In this document: one piece after another, positions 10,559-21,914 of the stretch
Numbering within the stretch: the first letter of the stretch is position 1
Layout of the letters: every line of letters begins with the position of its first letter
NCBI GenBank assembly: GCA_037126765.1
Contig: JBBCBC010000001.1
Span: 26,954,804-27,018,803 of the forward strand
DNA length: 64,000 nucleotides
Direction: 5' to 3'
Origin: Stenogyne calaminthoides
Lineage: Eukaryota; Streptophyta; Magnoliopsida; Lamiales; Lamiaceae
Notes under the pieces: model-generated
Seen by the model: the letters and a program-made list of their open reading frames with translations, nothing else
What the model was told of the DNA's origin: nothing
The model's database searches: none
Program-made: the position numbers and the translations under genes

Positions 10559-10864
10559 ATGATTGCTGATCCCAACCATATTGTTTCGACCCCCAATGCC
10601 TTGGATTTGAATGCTAAATCCTTCGTTCATGCTTTGGACCCTCTGACTTTGAATGTTAAGCATCAACCAGTTAGGAAAGGCGAATATCTCTCAGTCAATA
10701 TTGATGATTCTTTACACAGGCAAGGTGTGAAAGATATGCAGAGCTCGATTATAGGTCGAATGTATGAGCGATCTGGGCACTGCTCCATTGCTTCAGTGGG
10801 CTATGAACAAGCCTCCCCCACGGGATGGCCCGGGAAAGGATGCAATGCAGAAGACTTGGGTTAG
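10559..10864 (+). pseudogene. Fragment resembling the start of a DUF4283/zinc-knuckle protein
   Basis: The segment LNAKSFVHAL, then PVRKGEYLSVNIDD and VKDMQSSIIGR, looks like the region leading into the DUF4283 domain of plant retrotransposon-linked nucleic-acid-binding proteins (from memory of the family; low confidence). It is out of frame with 9857-10453 and stops at 10864 without the zinc knuckle. With the preceding fragment it may be one captured gene broken by stops and shifts. Further coding-like sequence (10990-11150) follows. Confidence 0.35.
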
Positions 10865-11371
10865 AAAGGAACAAACGGGAGGCCTACTGGGAAGGAGCGT
10901 ACGGAAACAGGTACTTCATATGAGGTCAGGCCCCCTTCATATGAGGTCATTGATTCTGTAAACGAGAAGATCATAGGGCACGTGGACTGACATATAACAC
11001 GGACTGACACAGTTTTGCCCGAGCAGGAGAAGACGGACAAGGACTGGCAATTGCCAAAGAAAACAGCTTCGCCGGCTCGGGCCGTTTCGGCTACCCCTGA
11101 GCCTACTACTACCAACTCCTTCAAGAATCTGGTCGAGGGCTCTCCAGCTCACCAATATTTGGGACTTATTCGGAACAAGTTTGGGACCAGTTGTGTCAAA
11201 TATTTGATAAATTTTTTAGGGACCAAAAGTGTCGAAAATACTAACGGCCGTCTTGACGGAAGGACCATTTTTGCCCAAAAAAATTCTTTGGGACCACATT
11301 TACAAAGGTTGTAGAATTTCGAAACAGGTGCGTGTGGTGGGACCAAAAATGCAATAACCTCGTGATTAAAC

Positions 11372-11924
11372 TCTATTTTAATATTTAGTATTTGAGTCAT
11401 ACTTACTTTTTAAAATACGATTAAACTGAGTTCTCATAAACTCTCGTATAACATTATAAATGAGATCTCTCAGATATGAAACTGTCTCATACAAATTTTT
11501 GCTTAAACAAAATCAGTTAAATTGAATTTCTAATTTCTACTAATTAATAGTGCAATAACAATTAAGGCCCGCTTAATTGGAAGTAATATAAGGAATAATG
11601 AGAATTATTCACATTAATATTGTTTGGTAGTTTTGATACATTACGAATGAAAATAGAAGAAAATAATTGATTATTCCTACTTTCATTACCCAATTCCACC
11701 TTTACTCAAACTTTCTCACATGATACATATTGTTGATATTCTAACCTAGTAATAACAATGCAATCAATAACTCCACAGTGATAGACCCCTCAATAAAAAT
11801 ACCAGTTATTATTATCATTCCCAAGTCGTACCAAACTGCACTAAACAATTGTTTGCAAACTCTAAAAAATTGGTGAGAATCACTTATTTTAAAAGTTGTT
11901 AGACACAACTTTTTTTTAAAAATG
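11372..11924. other. AT-rich intergenic DNA
   Basis: No domain-bearing open frame, RNA gene or clear repeat edge is visible. The sequence lies between the MULE and the repeat that hosts the CACTA element. Confidence 0.5.
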
Positions 11925-13375
11925 ACAAAAACTTGTATAGACCTGGTTCATGCTATGAACCTTGTTTTTAATTCATGTCATTTGACCCTACCCAGGGTAT
12001 AATACGGGTCAAGTTTAGAGGTTTAGAAAAATATATTGAAAATGAGTGAAATTGGTCAAATAATTCAAGCTATATCACCACAAAATAATGGACATTTAAA
12101 GAGGGATTTCAAGAGGGATTTCAAGAGGGAATACTATTTGGTGAGGGTTTTAACGAGGAAAATGGACCCTCTTTAAAATGCTCGTCGCTAAGTAATTAAC
12201 TAGGGAAAAATTGAGCCCTCGGTAAAAAGCAAGGGCTTTAACGAGGGCTGACACGGTGTCAGAATTCCCTAGGGCTGGCAGACCCTCGCTAAATTAGATG
12301 CAAAAACCCTCGCCTAGGCCCTCTTCTTAATCACAGATAATTTGAAAAATAATCTCCACCTACCCTTCTTTCTTGACCCTTTTGCAAAGACCAGGTATGA
12401 CTTTCTTCTTCAAATTGAAAACGGAAAAAAACTTGAACGCCGGCTCGCCTCCATGCGCGGTGCCAACAATTTGCAACAAATATACAACAATCTCTCCACA
12501 ATTAAATCTGCAACAATTTCCCTCACGTATCTCTCCACAATCAACAATAAATCCAGAACAACTAATCAATTTCCCCAAATCAACCAAACCATTTAAGAAA
12601 TTAAAAATCAATTACCTTTCTATTGGTGAGCCACCAGTGTTTACTTTCTCCGCCGCGATTGGGAGGACGGCGAGTTCGACGAGTGGCGTTTGCCCAGGAG
12701 ATTGTTGGTTGCGGCACAGATTTTGGAGAATTCGTAGATTTTGGTACTTTCCTAGAGGGTCGCGGAGGCTGATGCAAGTGGTGGCTTGGCCGAGACGGGA
12801 AGGAGGTGGAGGCAGAGTCGGCCCAGAGGTAGGAGGAGCCGTCGCCGAAGGAGGAGTAGCTATGGCGGAATGGATTGGAGAGTGTAGTTTGGGGGGTTCT
12901 TGATGATGATGAACCCAGATGAAAAATTTAGAAAGGGGATAGAAACGGAGAAGTGGTGTTCTTCTCTGTTTACTTTATTCCAAAATATTTGAGTTTGGAT
13001 TCAAATAGAAGTGATTTTTTATTCCTGATCTCTTTATCAGCAGGGCACATAAATTGCCGAGGGCTTTTAACCCTCGCTTTCTGTCAAATATTAAATTGGC
13101 GAGGGATAACATCCCTAGTAAAATGTCTGACACAAATTGCTGAGGGAATCTGTCCTCGGGAAACGTTGGCGAGGGCATAACCCTCGGCAAAACCCTCGTT
13201 AATTGCCGTGAACCAAAAACCCTCGTTAAAGCCCTCGTTAATCTGTGCCCTCGTTAAAACTCTCGCTAATTAATGAGGGTTTTCTGTCCCTCTTTAATTC
13301 CCCTCGTAAAATCAAAGTTTTTTTGTAGTGTATGTGTTCATAACATGAACTTGGTTCATGGGAGACTAACTCTTA
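11925..13375. repeat. Short dispersed repeat, copy 2, split by a CACTA element
   Basis: 11925-12075 and 13331-13375 together match the copy at 1864-2036. The two halves rejoin at a TAT target duplication once 12076-13330 is removed. The outer ends carry GACCTGGTTCATGCTATGAAC on the left and GAACTTGGTTCATGGGAG on the right, partly inverted. Confidence 0.6.
12076..13330. mobile_element. Non-autonomous CACTA (En/Spm-type) transposon
   Basis: 1255 bp. The right end read on minus is CACTACAAAAAAAC, the typical CACTA terminus. The left end is CACCACAAAATAATGG, i.e. CACTA changed to CACCA. The 3-bp duplication TAT flanks both sides. Subterminal regions on both sides carry many copies of TTAACGAGGG/CCCTCGTTAA-like motifs (12100-12330 and 13050-13310), the usual arrangement of transposase-binding repeats. 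No TNPA/TNPD coding sequence is seen; a 176-codon open frame at 12373-12903 has no known domain. Confidence 0.88.
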
Positions 13376-13732
13376 AAAAATAAATGCTTCTACATATATT
13401 AGAGTTTACAAACAAGTACTAAGTATATATGTAGTTCAAACAATCCCAAATAAAATTGATGTTTTTCCACGTAATTATGCATCTAATTTGTAGACAATGA
13501 ATCTACAACATAATTATTAGGTACAAAGATACTACATACGTACATGAGAGTTGAGACTACGCATATCATCATCAAATCAACACTATTCATTCCACTAATT
13601 CGATCCCTATAACTTATCATAACAAACCAAATTAACAACAAGTATACTCATCTATACCATCTTTAATTAATTTCTGGACAACATTATTAATAATACACCA
13701 AACCCTAATATTAAAATTTTCATGTATGTTCT
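13376..13732. other. 3' flank of the NAC gene
   Basis: AT-rich sequence downstream of the NAC stop codon (the gene is on minus), where the 3' UTR and polyadenylation signal should be. I cannot place the polyA site with confidence. Confidence 0.4.
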
Positions 13733-16678
13733 TTATACAGACAAGTGGCAGAGAGGGTGATCGGAAGAAGAAGACGATGACGAGCGCACAAAGTTCCAAA
13801 GATCCGTCTCAGTGCTCGAAACATCCTGGTTCAAGTTCTGATGATCACATGGTTTATGACTACATGAATCCTGCATGTTCATCAGCTCATGTTCGAACGA
13901 AAAGGAGAATTCTTCGCCGTAGTTTGAGAACAGCGGCTTTGAAGGCTGTCCGTTGAGCTGAGATGCCACCAAACGGTCCAGCGTGGCCCAGTCGGAGGTG
14001 GGCCCCATTTCTTCGCCAATCAGATCGATGGAAGATGAGGGTGGGTGCATGGTGGGGCTTTGTAGCTCTGGGAGGTGCATGAAAGGAGGGGAGTGCATTG
14101 GGTCGAATTCTTTCTTGCAAGAAGATGATCTTCCCATGTACATGAGGATTTGGTCCAAAACGCCGTCGTTTCTTGGGAGGTTGTTGGGAGGATTTGGGCT
14201 TTCTAGGGCTTTGTGGTAGTTTTTCTTCTTGAAAACGCGGCACACCACCCATCCTTCTTCTTGAAATGAGTCTCCATTCATGTTTGAGACCTATAATTCA
14301 TGCATCCACAAAATTTTAGTGATCATTAGTATTGTGTTTTTGCAATATTAAATTGCTTGAAATAATTTATGGTAGTTATATACTCACTATGTTTCGGATT
14401 AATTGTTGCTTTTGAGATTTTGTATAGGATTACATAAAATTATTTGGATTAAAAAAGTTTAGATGATATTCAGAAATTAAGGAAAAAATAAAATAATTAC
14501 GAATGTGACGGTTACCTATTTGGTGACCTGCTACAATAGGTAAATGACCAATTTTAATTTTTTTGAAAACTTACATGATCGAAATAAAAAAATCAAAACA
14601 AGCGAGATTAATTTCAAAACGAAGCAAAGTTACTGGACTACAAAATTTTTAATCTCTAAGGAGATCCTTTATGGATACAATAGAGTTAAATTAGATCAGA
14701 GAGAAACTTGGAGAAAAGGACAATTAATTTGATATAAAAACGTATATAAGACGATATTATACATAAGACATGTGTCATTTACTCTATTATATGATCCATG
14801 GGTTAACGGAGCAACGCTCAATGATGAAATATAACTCAAATATCAAGATGGAGGTTTGTCTCGTGTATAAGACCGGTTCACAGAAAAATCCCTCTAATTT
14901 GAAACAAATTTAACCTAACCATTAATACGAAACGAACGGAGTATACATAAGTTGGTGGTGGTGATTAAAATTCATGTTGCATTTGAGTAAATTAAAATCT
15001 TGTTAAACAAGTTGGTGACTCCTGACTTCTGTTACAGATGAGGTTTGGGATTCCAACTTTTCCCTACCATATATACCATTATAAAAAAAAAAAATCAAAC
15101 TATAATTAAAATGACAACGAAAAAGAGCAATACACACTTATAACAGAAAATCAATCTCAATCACATAATCATTATTATATGAAGAAATTAGGGGTTTTCC
15201 ACTAGGGTAAAAAAGTTGAGATCAATCATTCCGTAGTTTAAGACACTGATTCTCGTATAATAAACACTGTCTAATCTATAATCCATCAATCAATTGAAAA
15301 CGAGAAAAAAAATGAAAGAGTGGGTCTCATGCCTCCAAGTGCACCGTGCACTCATAGTGTATCTTAGAAACATGCAACTTGTTACATTAAAAGATGCAAC
15401 TTATTTACACTGAACCATGCAACTATTTTTCCATATTAATAGTTGCACAATTCAGTGTAAGTAAATTGCATCTTTCAGTAAAATAAGTTGCATGTTTTCT
15501 AAAATGAACTATGAATACATGGTGCACCTGGTGCATACAAGTGTCCGCCAAAATTGAAAAAGGGGGTAAATGATTATTTACATTGATAGTAGTGGAGTCA
15601 TGAGTAGTATTGTTGTCGTCCAGCCTGTATTCATGCATTATCCAATCCGATTTCTGCCCATGTGGCGCTCTCCCTCGGTAAAACACCAGAGTTTTTCTCA
15701 TCCCGATTCGGCGCATATTGCTCTGAATCACCTTATCCCGACCGGTCGCCTTCCAAAAACCGGCCGCCGTCGCCCGGTTCGTCCGGGTCCCGGTCGGGTA
15801 TTTCTTGTCTTTGTGGCTGAAGAAGTACCAGTCGTTCTGTGGAGTAGATCCTATCTTGCATTTCTCTGCACTCAATAATATAGTGATTATCATGACAAAT
15901 GTGTACTAACGCCTAATATTGTGATCATTATATGTATATATATGAGACAAATATTTTTACTCACTAATTGCATGATGCATGCAACTGATGCAATTTTGGC
16001 CCATTATGAAAAAAAGAAAATTAAAAATCATGATAAAAAAACGAGAAGGAGCTAAAAATGAGAGTGTCTCTAATTCTAATGAATATTTGGTTCATTTAAT
16101 TTTTTTGTCAAAATTAGGTTAAATTTACAATTGGTGCACTGAAGTGTTTGCTTAATTTCTATATGTATGTAGGGTTTATATTATGAATTTGCAACTTGTA
16201 CTATGATCACTTTTTTAAATTGTAATATGAACGATTTTTTTTCATCTAATTGCAACATGTACTATGCCAAAAAATTCGATTGCAACTTAAACTCGATTTT
16301 TGTGTTATTTACTTACCACACGTGCCACAAAAATTGCCCGGAAAATACCATAAAAGTAGAGATTAGCGATTGCAATTGGTAAATTTTATATGGTACAATT
16401 TGTAAATAAGAAAAATACATGTTGCAAATTGAGAAAAAAAAATCATAATACAAGTTGCAAATTGATATTAATCCATATATATATGTATGTGTACCTTGAA
16501 TGTCCCAAGGTTCGAGTTTGTTGAGATCGACGTCACGAATGACGTCGAGATCGATTTTTTCGCCAGCGACTTTCTTGCGGAGGTAATAGTGGAGGAGCTC
16601 CTCCTCGGTGGGGTGGAAGCGGAAGCCCGGCGGAACCTTCGATTGTCCATTGACGGATAGGTTCATGTCCTCCGGCAT
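13733..16678 (-). CDS. NST1-like: NAC transcription factor, NST/SND1 clade
   Basis: Exons on minus: 16678-16495, 15865-15582, 14290-13733; introns start GT and end AG; joined CDS 1026 nt, 341 aa, no internal stop. The N-terminal NAC domain (about residues 15-170) has all five subdomains: PPGFRFHPTEEELL, DLDVIRDVDLNKLEPWDI, YFFSHKDKKYPTGTRTNRAT, GMRKTLVFYRGRAPHGQKSD and EEGWVVCRVFKKKN. WDIQEKCKIGSTPQNDW is typical of NST1/NST2/NST3(SND1) rather than VND or SMB. The C-terminal activation region has LDQILMYMGR, a WATLDRLVASQLN block and a terminal DLWNF...HLSV like SND1. Family knowledge: a nuclear activator that switches on secondary-wall MYBs and cellulose, xylan and lignin genes in fibres. 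Which NST paralogue it is needs a tree. Start: the first ATG, two residues before the conserved MNLSVNGQS. Confidence 0.95.
14291..15581 (-). other. Intron 2 of the NAC gene
   Basis: 1291 bp, GTAAAT donor at 15581 and TATAG acceptor at 14291. Contains a foldback MITE about 40 bp inside the donor. The rest is AT-rich with nothing recognised. Confidence 0.85.
15325..15541. mobile_element. Foldback MITE in NAC intron 2
   Basis: Nearly the whole ~217 bp is an inverted repeat. Left-arm motifs GTGCACCGTGCACTCATAGT, ACATGCAACTTGTT and AAAGATGCAACTTATTTACA recur in reverse complement on the right. A related copy lies at 17179-17402. Target duplication not resolved. Confidence 0.75.
15866..16494 (-). 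other. Intron 1 of the NAC gene
   Basis: 629 bp, GTACAC donor at 16494 and GTGCAG acceptor at 15866. It splits the codon for E of DIQ-E after its first base, the conserved first-intron position of NAC genes. Confidence 0.9.
16172..16480. mobile_element. MITE in NAC intron 1
   Basis: Inverted terminal regions. The left side has AATTTGCAACTTGTACTATG and ATTGCAACATGTACT; the reverse complement of the right side has AATTTGCAACTTGTATTATG and TTTGCAACATGTATT. About 300 bp, no coding capacity. Its TGCAACTTG motifs recall the MITE in intron 2, but the ends differ. Confidence 0.65.
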
Positions 16679-16850
16679 GCGATCTATTTTCTCTCTCCTT
16701 TCCCCCTCTTGTCTGAATTGACTAGTGAGAGAAAAATGTGGTTTTTCTTTTAGACAACAAATGCAACACCCCTTTTTTTTCCTCTGAAAAAGATTGAATG
16801 ATGAGAGGGAGCAAGGAGGTGTGCTTTAAAAAGGGTTGGAGGGGTTGATG

Positions 16851-16858
16851 ATTTATAT
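16851..16858 (-). promoter_or_regulatory. Candidate TATA box of the NAC gene
   Basis: On minus, GATATAAATC lies about 175 bp upstream of the start codon. The leader between them would hold the purine-rich GGGGGAAAGGAGAGAGAAAA just before the ATG. Supported by position and motif only. Confidence 0.3.
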
Positions 16859-17178
16859 CAAAGTGGTAGGGCTAAAATGCATGCAAAGTTTTGGTATCAT
16901 GGGGTTGGGAGTGGGGCCCATTGGCTTCTTCAAGAATACCAACCACCTTAAAGAGAGGCCTTGGTGTAGCCAATATATAGGTGCATATAGTATGGGCCCC
17001 ATTTTGGACGTCATGGCCTCTATAGTCCATCCTTAACCGTGACACTCGACCATAAAATCTCAAAGATTAGCTCCCTCCAAACTACCGCTATCTTCAAAGA
17101 ATCTCTCCGTCTTTCTCTTCTCGACAAAAAAATTGTGTGATCTCGAGTTCATGATGAACTCTATATTTTTTAGGCTGA

Positions 17179-17402
17179 GTTTCATGTGCATTCAGGTGTA
17201 TCGTATAGTTATAGTGTATTTTAAAACCGTAAACAACTTGATATATTAAAAGATGCAACTTGTTTCACTAAACTGTGCAACTATTAATATAAAAAAAAAA
17301 TTTGCATCTTTCAGTATAAATAAGTTGCATATTTTAGTATAACAAGTTGCACAGTTCTAAAATATATTATGAGTGCATGGTTCACCTGAATCCATACAAG
17401 AC
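17179..17402. mobile_element. Foldback MITE in the NAC promoter region
   Basis: Second copy of the family at 15325-15541. It has AAAGATGCAACTTGTTT on the left, AAATAAGTTGCAT on the right, and outer ends CATTCAGGTG and TTCACCTGAATCCATACAAG in inverted orientation. It lies about 500 bp upstream of the NAC start codon. Confidence 0.7.
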
Positions 17403-17981
17403 ATATATTTTTTTTAATATCACTGTTATATATGTACAAAAAATATCATTATTTGAAAAATAAATATTTTTTTAATAGTAGAAGTAATATTTTGTGTGCG
17501 CAACATTGATAATTATTGTGCATTTATCACTATTATGTAAAAAAATATCATTATTTAAAAAATTAAATATTTTTTAAATAATAATATTTTTTATATGAAA
17601 CAATGATAATTTTTGTGCATACGATGATAGAGTTTGATAATGTATACAAGTCTGATTGATTTAAAGGAATGTTACTCTTTTCCTTTCTCTCACACACACA
17701 CGCACTACTCAATTGCTCATTTTTCTCGTGCAGCCAATCCTAACGACATTTGGGCAAAGGACATAGATGATGTGGGGTTGGCGTGCATTGTGTTTCATAT
17801 ATATTACATATAATACGTTATTATTCGTCGTATTCTGGCGTGTTATTTGTACGGTCTTGCCTTGCATGCGAGTTAGATCTACAGTATTGAATTGTTTCGA
17901 AAAAAAAAATGTATAAAATTATGTAATTAATGGCTCTGATGCTTATATATACTCCCTTCCCATCAAATCTATACGAGTTAG
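17403..17981. other. AT-rich spacer
   Basis: Contains a near-repeat AAAAAATATCATTATTTGAAA at 17437 and again at about 17540. No coding or RNA gene is seen. Confidence 0.45.
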
Positions 17982-18088
17982 GCTAAATACACAGTTTTTA
18001 CAATTTTGATGGCGCCCAATCATTGTCTCTGTCGCGTGGGACAGGCGACGCAGACTCAGTCTGTCGCGCCGCCAACGCGACATAATTT
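17982..18088. repeat. Left terminal inverted repeat
   Basis: About 107 bp, aligns imperfectly with the reverse complement of 27977-28085. Contains repeated GTCGCG motifs, which contrast with the AT-rich surroundings. Confidence 0.75.
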
Positions 18089-18553
18089 TGTTTTTTTTGT
18101 TTTATAAATTTTTTTTTTCTGTTTTTTAATCAAATCTTATTAATTAATTAATTACACATTAGTAATTAATTTCTGGTTTTTAATTTATAATAATTTGAAT
18201 TAGTGTAAAATTAATTAATCTCACCTAACTAAATGTATTCATTGTTATTATTTGAGTAATTTAATAATATTAATTGAAAAATATTAATTTATAATTTATT
18301 AATTATAATGAATTAATTTCACAATAATTAAATGAATTAATTTATAATTTATTAATTATAAAGTATTAATTTATAATTCTTTGTCTATTATTATTGATTT
18401 TTATATTAATAAATTATTAATGCTATAAAAAGAAGATAAAAGACGTCAACAATTAAAAATTTAACAAGAGGTAAAAAAATTAAGTATATTAATTTATCAA
18501 CTTAATCAATTTATTACAAATACCCATCAAACATCAAAATCAATATAAATGGA
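18089..18553. other. AT-rich subterminal DNA of the large element
   Basis: Made mostly of ATTAATTTATAATT-like strings. The same kind of sequence fills 27420-27960 near the other end (for example AATTAATTATAATTAATAAATTAAT), so it may be extended subterminal repeat. It also holds the 3' UTR of the PMD gene. Confidence 0.5.
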
Positions 18554-21046
18554 CTAGTTGTTATTGCCGTCGTCGGGGTTGTTGAGCGGGTTTTGGAAAT
18601 ATTGGTCCCACCAACCAGGCGGTATCGGTTGGGCGAATTGATCAGCGTCATATCCTTGTTGCGGTCCCCAATATCCAGGATTAGAGACTTGTTGCATACC
18701 AGCATGTTGACCAATTTGGGTAATTCCAGTATGGACAAAATCTGGAACTTGTGGATACTGGTTAACTTGCTGCTGGAACAACTGCGTGTCTTGCATGACG
18801 CGTCCCAACCTATGATGCGCTGAACGAGGGTTGACGTGCACATTGTTTGCGCCGAATTCAGGGTTGTGCACTCTGAGATGTGTAATATTTTCATACCATT
18901 CCATATACTTTGGCGTGGTCTGATTCGGAATTACAGCTTCGTGACCAAGGCGCCCGAGTGGATAGTAGTGATGCTCCATCTCGTTCCAGTATGCAATTTG
19001 GGGTCCATACACCTTCTTGTAGCCCCTTGCATTAGGACCCAACCTTGAAAGATTTTTATCGAAGTCGAGCGGTGCTGGTGGGATACCTTGAACTCTCCCG
19101 AATTGTCGTGCAACCCTTTTAGGCATATAACCTTCGGCATAATCCATAAAATTGATGCAACCGTGGAATAACGATGCAGGAGGGATAGTAGATGGAACGC
19201 CGAACGGAGTCCAATTGATCTATAATGTATGTATGAAAAATAAAATTATAAGACATTTTGCTAATTAAATTATAAATGACGTATTTTCTATTAAGATGTA
19301 TTGAGAATGAGAATGAGAAACATACATGAGTTGATGGGTAATTATCCAATAATTTGCAATAATGAACAAGATCCCGTGCATAAGTGCTGGTATCGAATCG
19401 ATGCAATTTATTCCATTTCAATGCACGGGGGGTTGTTTCATCATAAAAATTAGCTTCGTCGCGTTTGCTCAACTCGGTGAAGTACTCGTATATCCAACAC
19501 TGAAAAATTATAATGAGTTGGTATTATATAACAATATATTGATAACAATATATTAATTATCATTGAAAAAATTATTGAATGGAATTTTGACCTCTAGTAG
19601 TGTTAAGCACCATAAAATCTGTGTCGTCTCACGCCTGGATGCCTGTCCAAGTTGGTGATATAAATACGCCAACGCGGCGGCTCCCCATGCATAATTAGAG
19701 ACAGTGCCGATCAAATCACCCAACACCTTTAGGTACCTTATGGGGACGGCATCACGCGTTCTATCAACGAATAGTGTAGCCCCCATAGTGTACCACAGGT
19801 AACCTCGAACAATAGATTCTTCACTCAGGTTAGTGTTAGGATTTGTACACTCCCCTTTTATTGTTTCAAAGTAACAGACGGTTGGTTTTTCGCCACTGTT
19901 CCCGCATGCACTCTTTAGTGCTTGGTTAGTTTGATCTGCTCCTTCAGGAACAATGACGGGGCTGCCATTTATGTTCAAGCCTACATTGAAAGTATAATGA
20001 TTTTTTTATTAGTACAATTGAATAATAATAATAATAAAAGAAAATTTCTTTAATGTTTAATTCAATAAAAATTAGTTTTATATTTAGTTTACCTAGGATA
20101 GATTGAACGTCGTGGAGTGTGATTGTCATCTCCCCGAAAGGCATATGAAAATTGTTCATCTCAGGATGCCACCGTTCGACGAAAGAAGTAATGAGGGCCA
20201 TGTTATTCGAGTGAAACATCATTCCCCCGATTTCGGCCAATCCAGACGTATTAACGAGGTGTAAGGAAACACTGGGAATGAACGAATTCAATGGCCATCT
20301 CCTAATACTTTTCGAACGAGTTTGGGGATCGAGGAGCCTAACAAAGTTCTGCATATTTTTCACATAAAAAATAAACCCATTAATTTATATATCATAATCG
20401 TTTGAGATAATAATTAAAATAAATAATGTTTTTTACTTACAGGATCCTCCCATATTTTTGATGCCTTGTGTGCTTTGAAAGCACACAACACTGATGGAAG
20501 TTGAGGTCCTCCAGGCATGGACGTTGTCGTCAACCATTCCCTAGTTTGTCGGGACCAGTGTGAGGGTTGTGGTGCACCCTGATCATTCGCATCCTCATCC
20601 TGACTTTCGTTAGGATCTTCGTGATGAGACGTAGACGGGCCCTGGCCCAGATGATGCGACGTAGACGGCCCGATGTTAAGGGAGAATTGAGATGTTTCCA
20701 TGGCCAGAATATGGTCGGAGGACATGAACGAATGGGTTGATGGTGAAAAAGTGGGGAAGACAATTGGGGTTATGAAATTTTCAATGTTACCCAAATTGTA
20801 ATCACCAGAAGACTGGTAAGAAGAAAACTGCCTAAACTGCTCGTCAATTGGTTGTAGAGCAGGGGTGTTTAGGTCGATGTCGAAGGGGGTTGAGAAATTG
20901 AAAAAATCAGCTGGAGGGGGAGGAGGATTGTACGAGAAATTCGATTCTAGTAGTTGTGCATCGCGTGTTACGCGGTGTTCCGCAAGAACACATCGGTTGC
21001 ACACTCTACAAAGCCGGGAGCACTCGGGACACTCGAGTTCTGACAT
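18554..21046 (-). CDS. Plant mobile domain (PMD) protein, MAIN/MAIL1-like, transposon-borne
   Basis: Five exons on minus: 21046-20441, 20348-20093, 19980-19592, 19499-19326, 19219-18554. All introns are GT...AG, frames join without a stop, giving 2091 nt and 696 aa. Residues 1-25 have a cysteine cluster (CPECSRLCRVCNRC) like a small zinc finger, then a long low-complexity P/S/N-rich region. The PMD (PF10536-like) follows: VERWHPEMNNFHMPFGEMTI, LHDVQSILG, YLWYTMGATLFVDRT, YAWGAAALAYLYHQL and CWIYEYF. The last ~100 residues are Q/P/N-rich. Family knowledge: Arabidopsis MAIN and MAIL1 are nuclear PMD proteins needed for transposon silencing and meristem integrity, and PMDs also occur inside MULE and Gypsy transposons. 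Here the gene sits between inverted termini and next to a transposase, so it is read as transposon cargo. Expression is unknown. Confidence 0.88.
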
Positions 21047-21801
21047 ACTAAACATAAAAATAAATAAATTATAAATCATAACAACTAATACCTTACAGTA
21101 AATCAAGTAATCCTTTAAAATATATCAATTAATACCTTACAACAATTGAACAATATAATAAAAAAAATTAGAGTATACTGAAGTATTCTTTAATTTTCCA
21201 TTTAGTTTCACATTTTTGTTCCTTTTTATTTGCATATTTACCTATTTTTGCCTATAATTTTTCCAAATTACCCCACTAAAGTATTCTTTAAGATCATAAT
21301 ATATATTATATACTCCACTCATCCCACTTTAAGTGTCTTCTTAGAAGACAAATTTTATTCCAAAATAATTACTCCTATTTTTTTCCATTATCAAACATAT
21401 TAAATTTTATTCCAAAAAACGAGTATTGAATTGTTATATAGGCTAGTAATTTTTATTTTTTTCGAAACAATATAGGCTATTAATTATTAGTTACTATCTT
21501 ACCTTCTATTTTTTTTCATGACGGGAGTTACTATTTTACTCTTTCACATATATATATTTTGCCTTTCTCATACACATCAATAGGGAAATATCCAGAAATT
21601 AAACCTAAATGTGTACACCCAAAATTTGAATCCTCTATTTTTTTTTTTTTATCAGAAAATTTGAATCCTCTATTTTACTAGTAATTATTTTTTCTGCTAT
21701 TGCATTTATGTATAGGTATGATTCCATTATTATATACATGTCTAACATGACAAAATTCTATTTACGAGAATATGTAATACACAATTTAAAGGACTACAAG
21801 T

Positions 21802-21806
<5 letters not shown>
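21047..21806. other. PMD upstream region
   Basis: AT-rich, no open frame with features. Two divergent copies of the minisatellite unit (ATACCTTACAG and ATACCTTACAAC) occur at 21090-21145, just before the PMD start on minus. The PMD promoter should lie here; no convincing TATA box could be chosen among many AT strings. Confidence 0.45.

Positions 21807-21838
<32 letters not shown>
21807..21838. repeat. (TA)n microsatellite
   Basis: An uninterrupted TA dinucleotide run of about 14-15 units, just before the minisatellite. Confidence 0.9.
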
Positions 21839-21840
<2 letters not shown>

Positions 21841-21914
21841 GATATGATAATATTTCATAATTTTTTATGCATATCATTTACGTTTACATCTAATTTTTTA
21901 TGCTATTTCGTTTA

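Larger units (their letters stand above)
9523..11361. mobile_element. Non-autonomous MULE (Pack-MULE-like)
   Basis: Terminal inverted repeats of about 100 bp (9523-9625 and 11262-11361) begin GAGGTTATTGCATTTTTGG. The 10-bp target duplication GTGATTAAAC is at 9513-9522 and 11362-11371. Long TIRs plus a 9-11 bp duplication define Mutator-like elements. No transposase is present. The interior is clearly richer in GC (about 9830-10270) than the AT-rich flanks and holds coding-like sequence, as in Pack-MULEs that carry captured gene fragments. Confidence 0.9.

Noticed and set aside
12373..12903. 176-codon frame in the CACTA element as a transposase
   Set aside because: No TNPA/TNPD or DDE features. 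The second half is Arg/Gly/Val-rich filler.
13726..14219. Plus-strand frames across the NAC last exon
   Set aside because: Antisense shadows of the exon on minus, which has a clear NAC C-terminal region.
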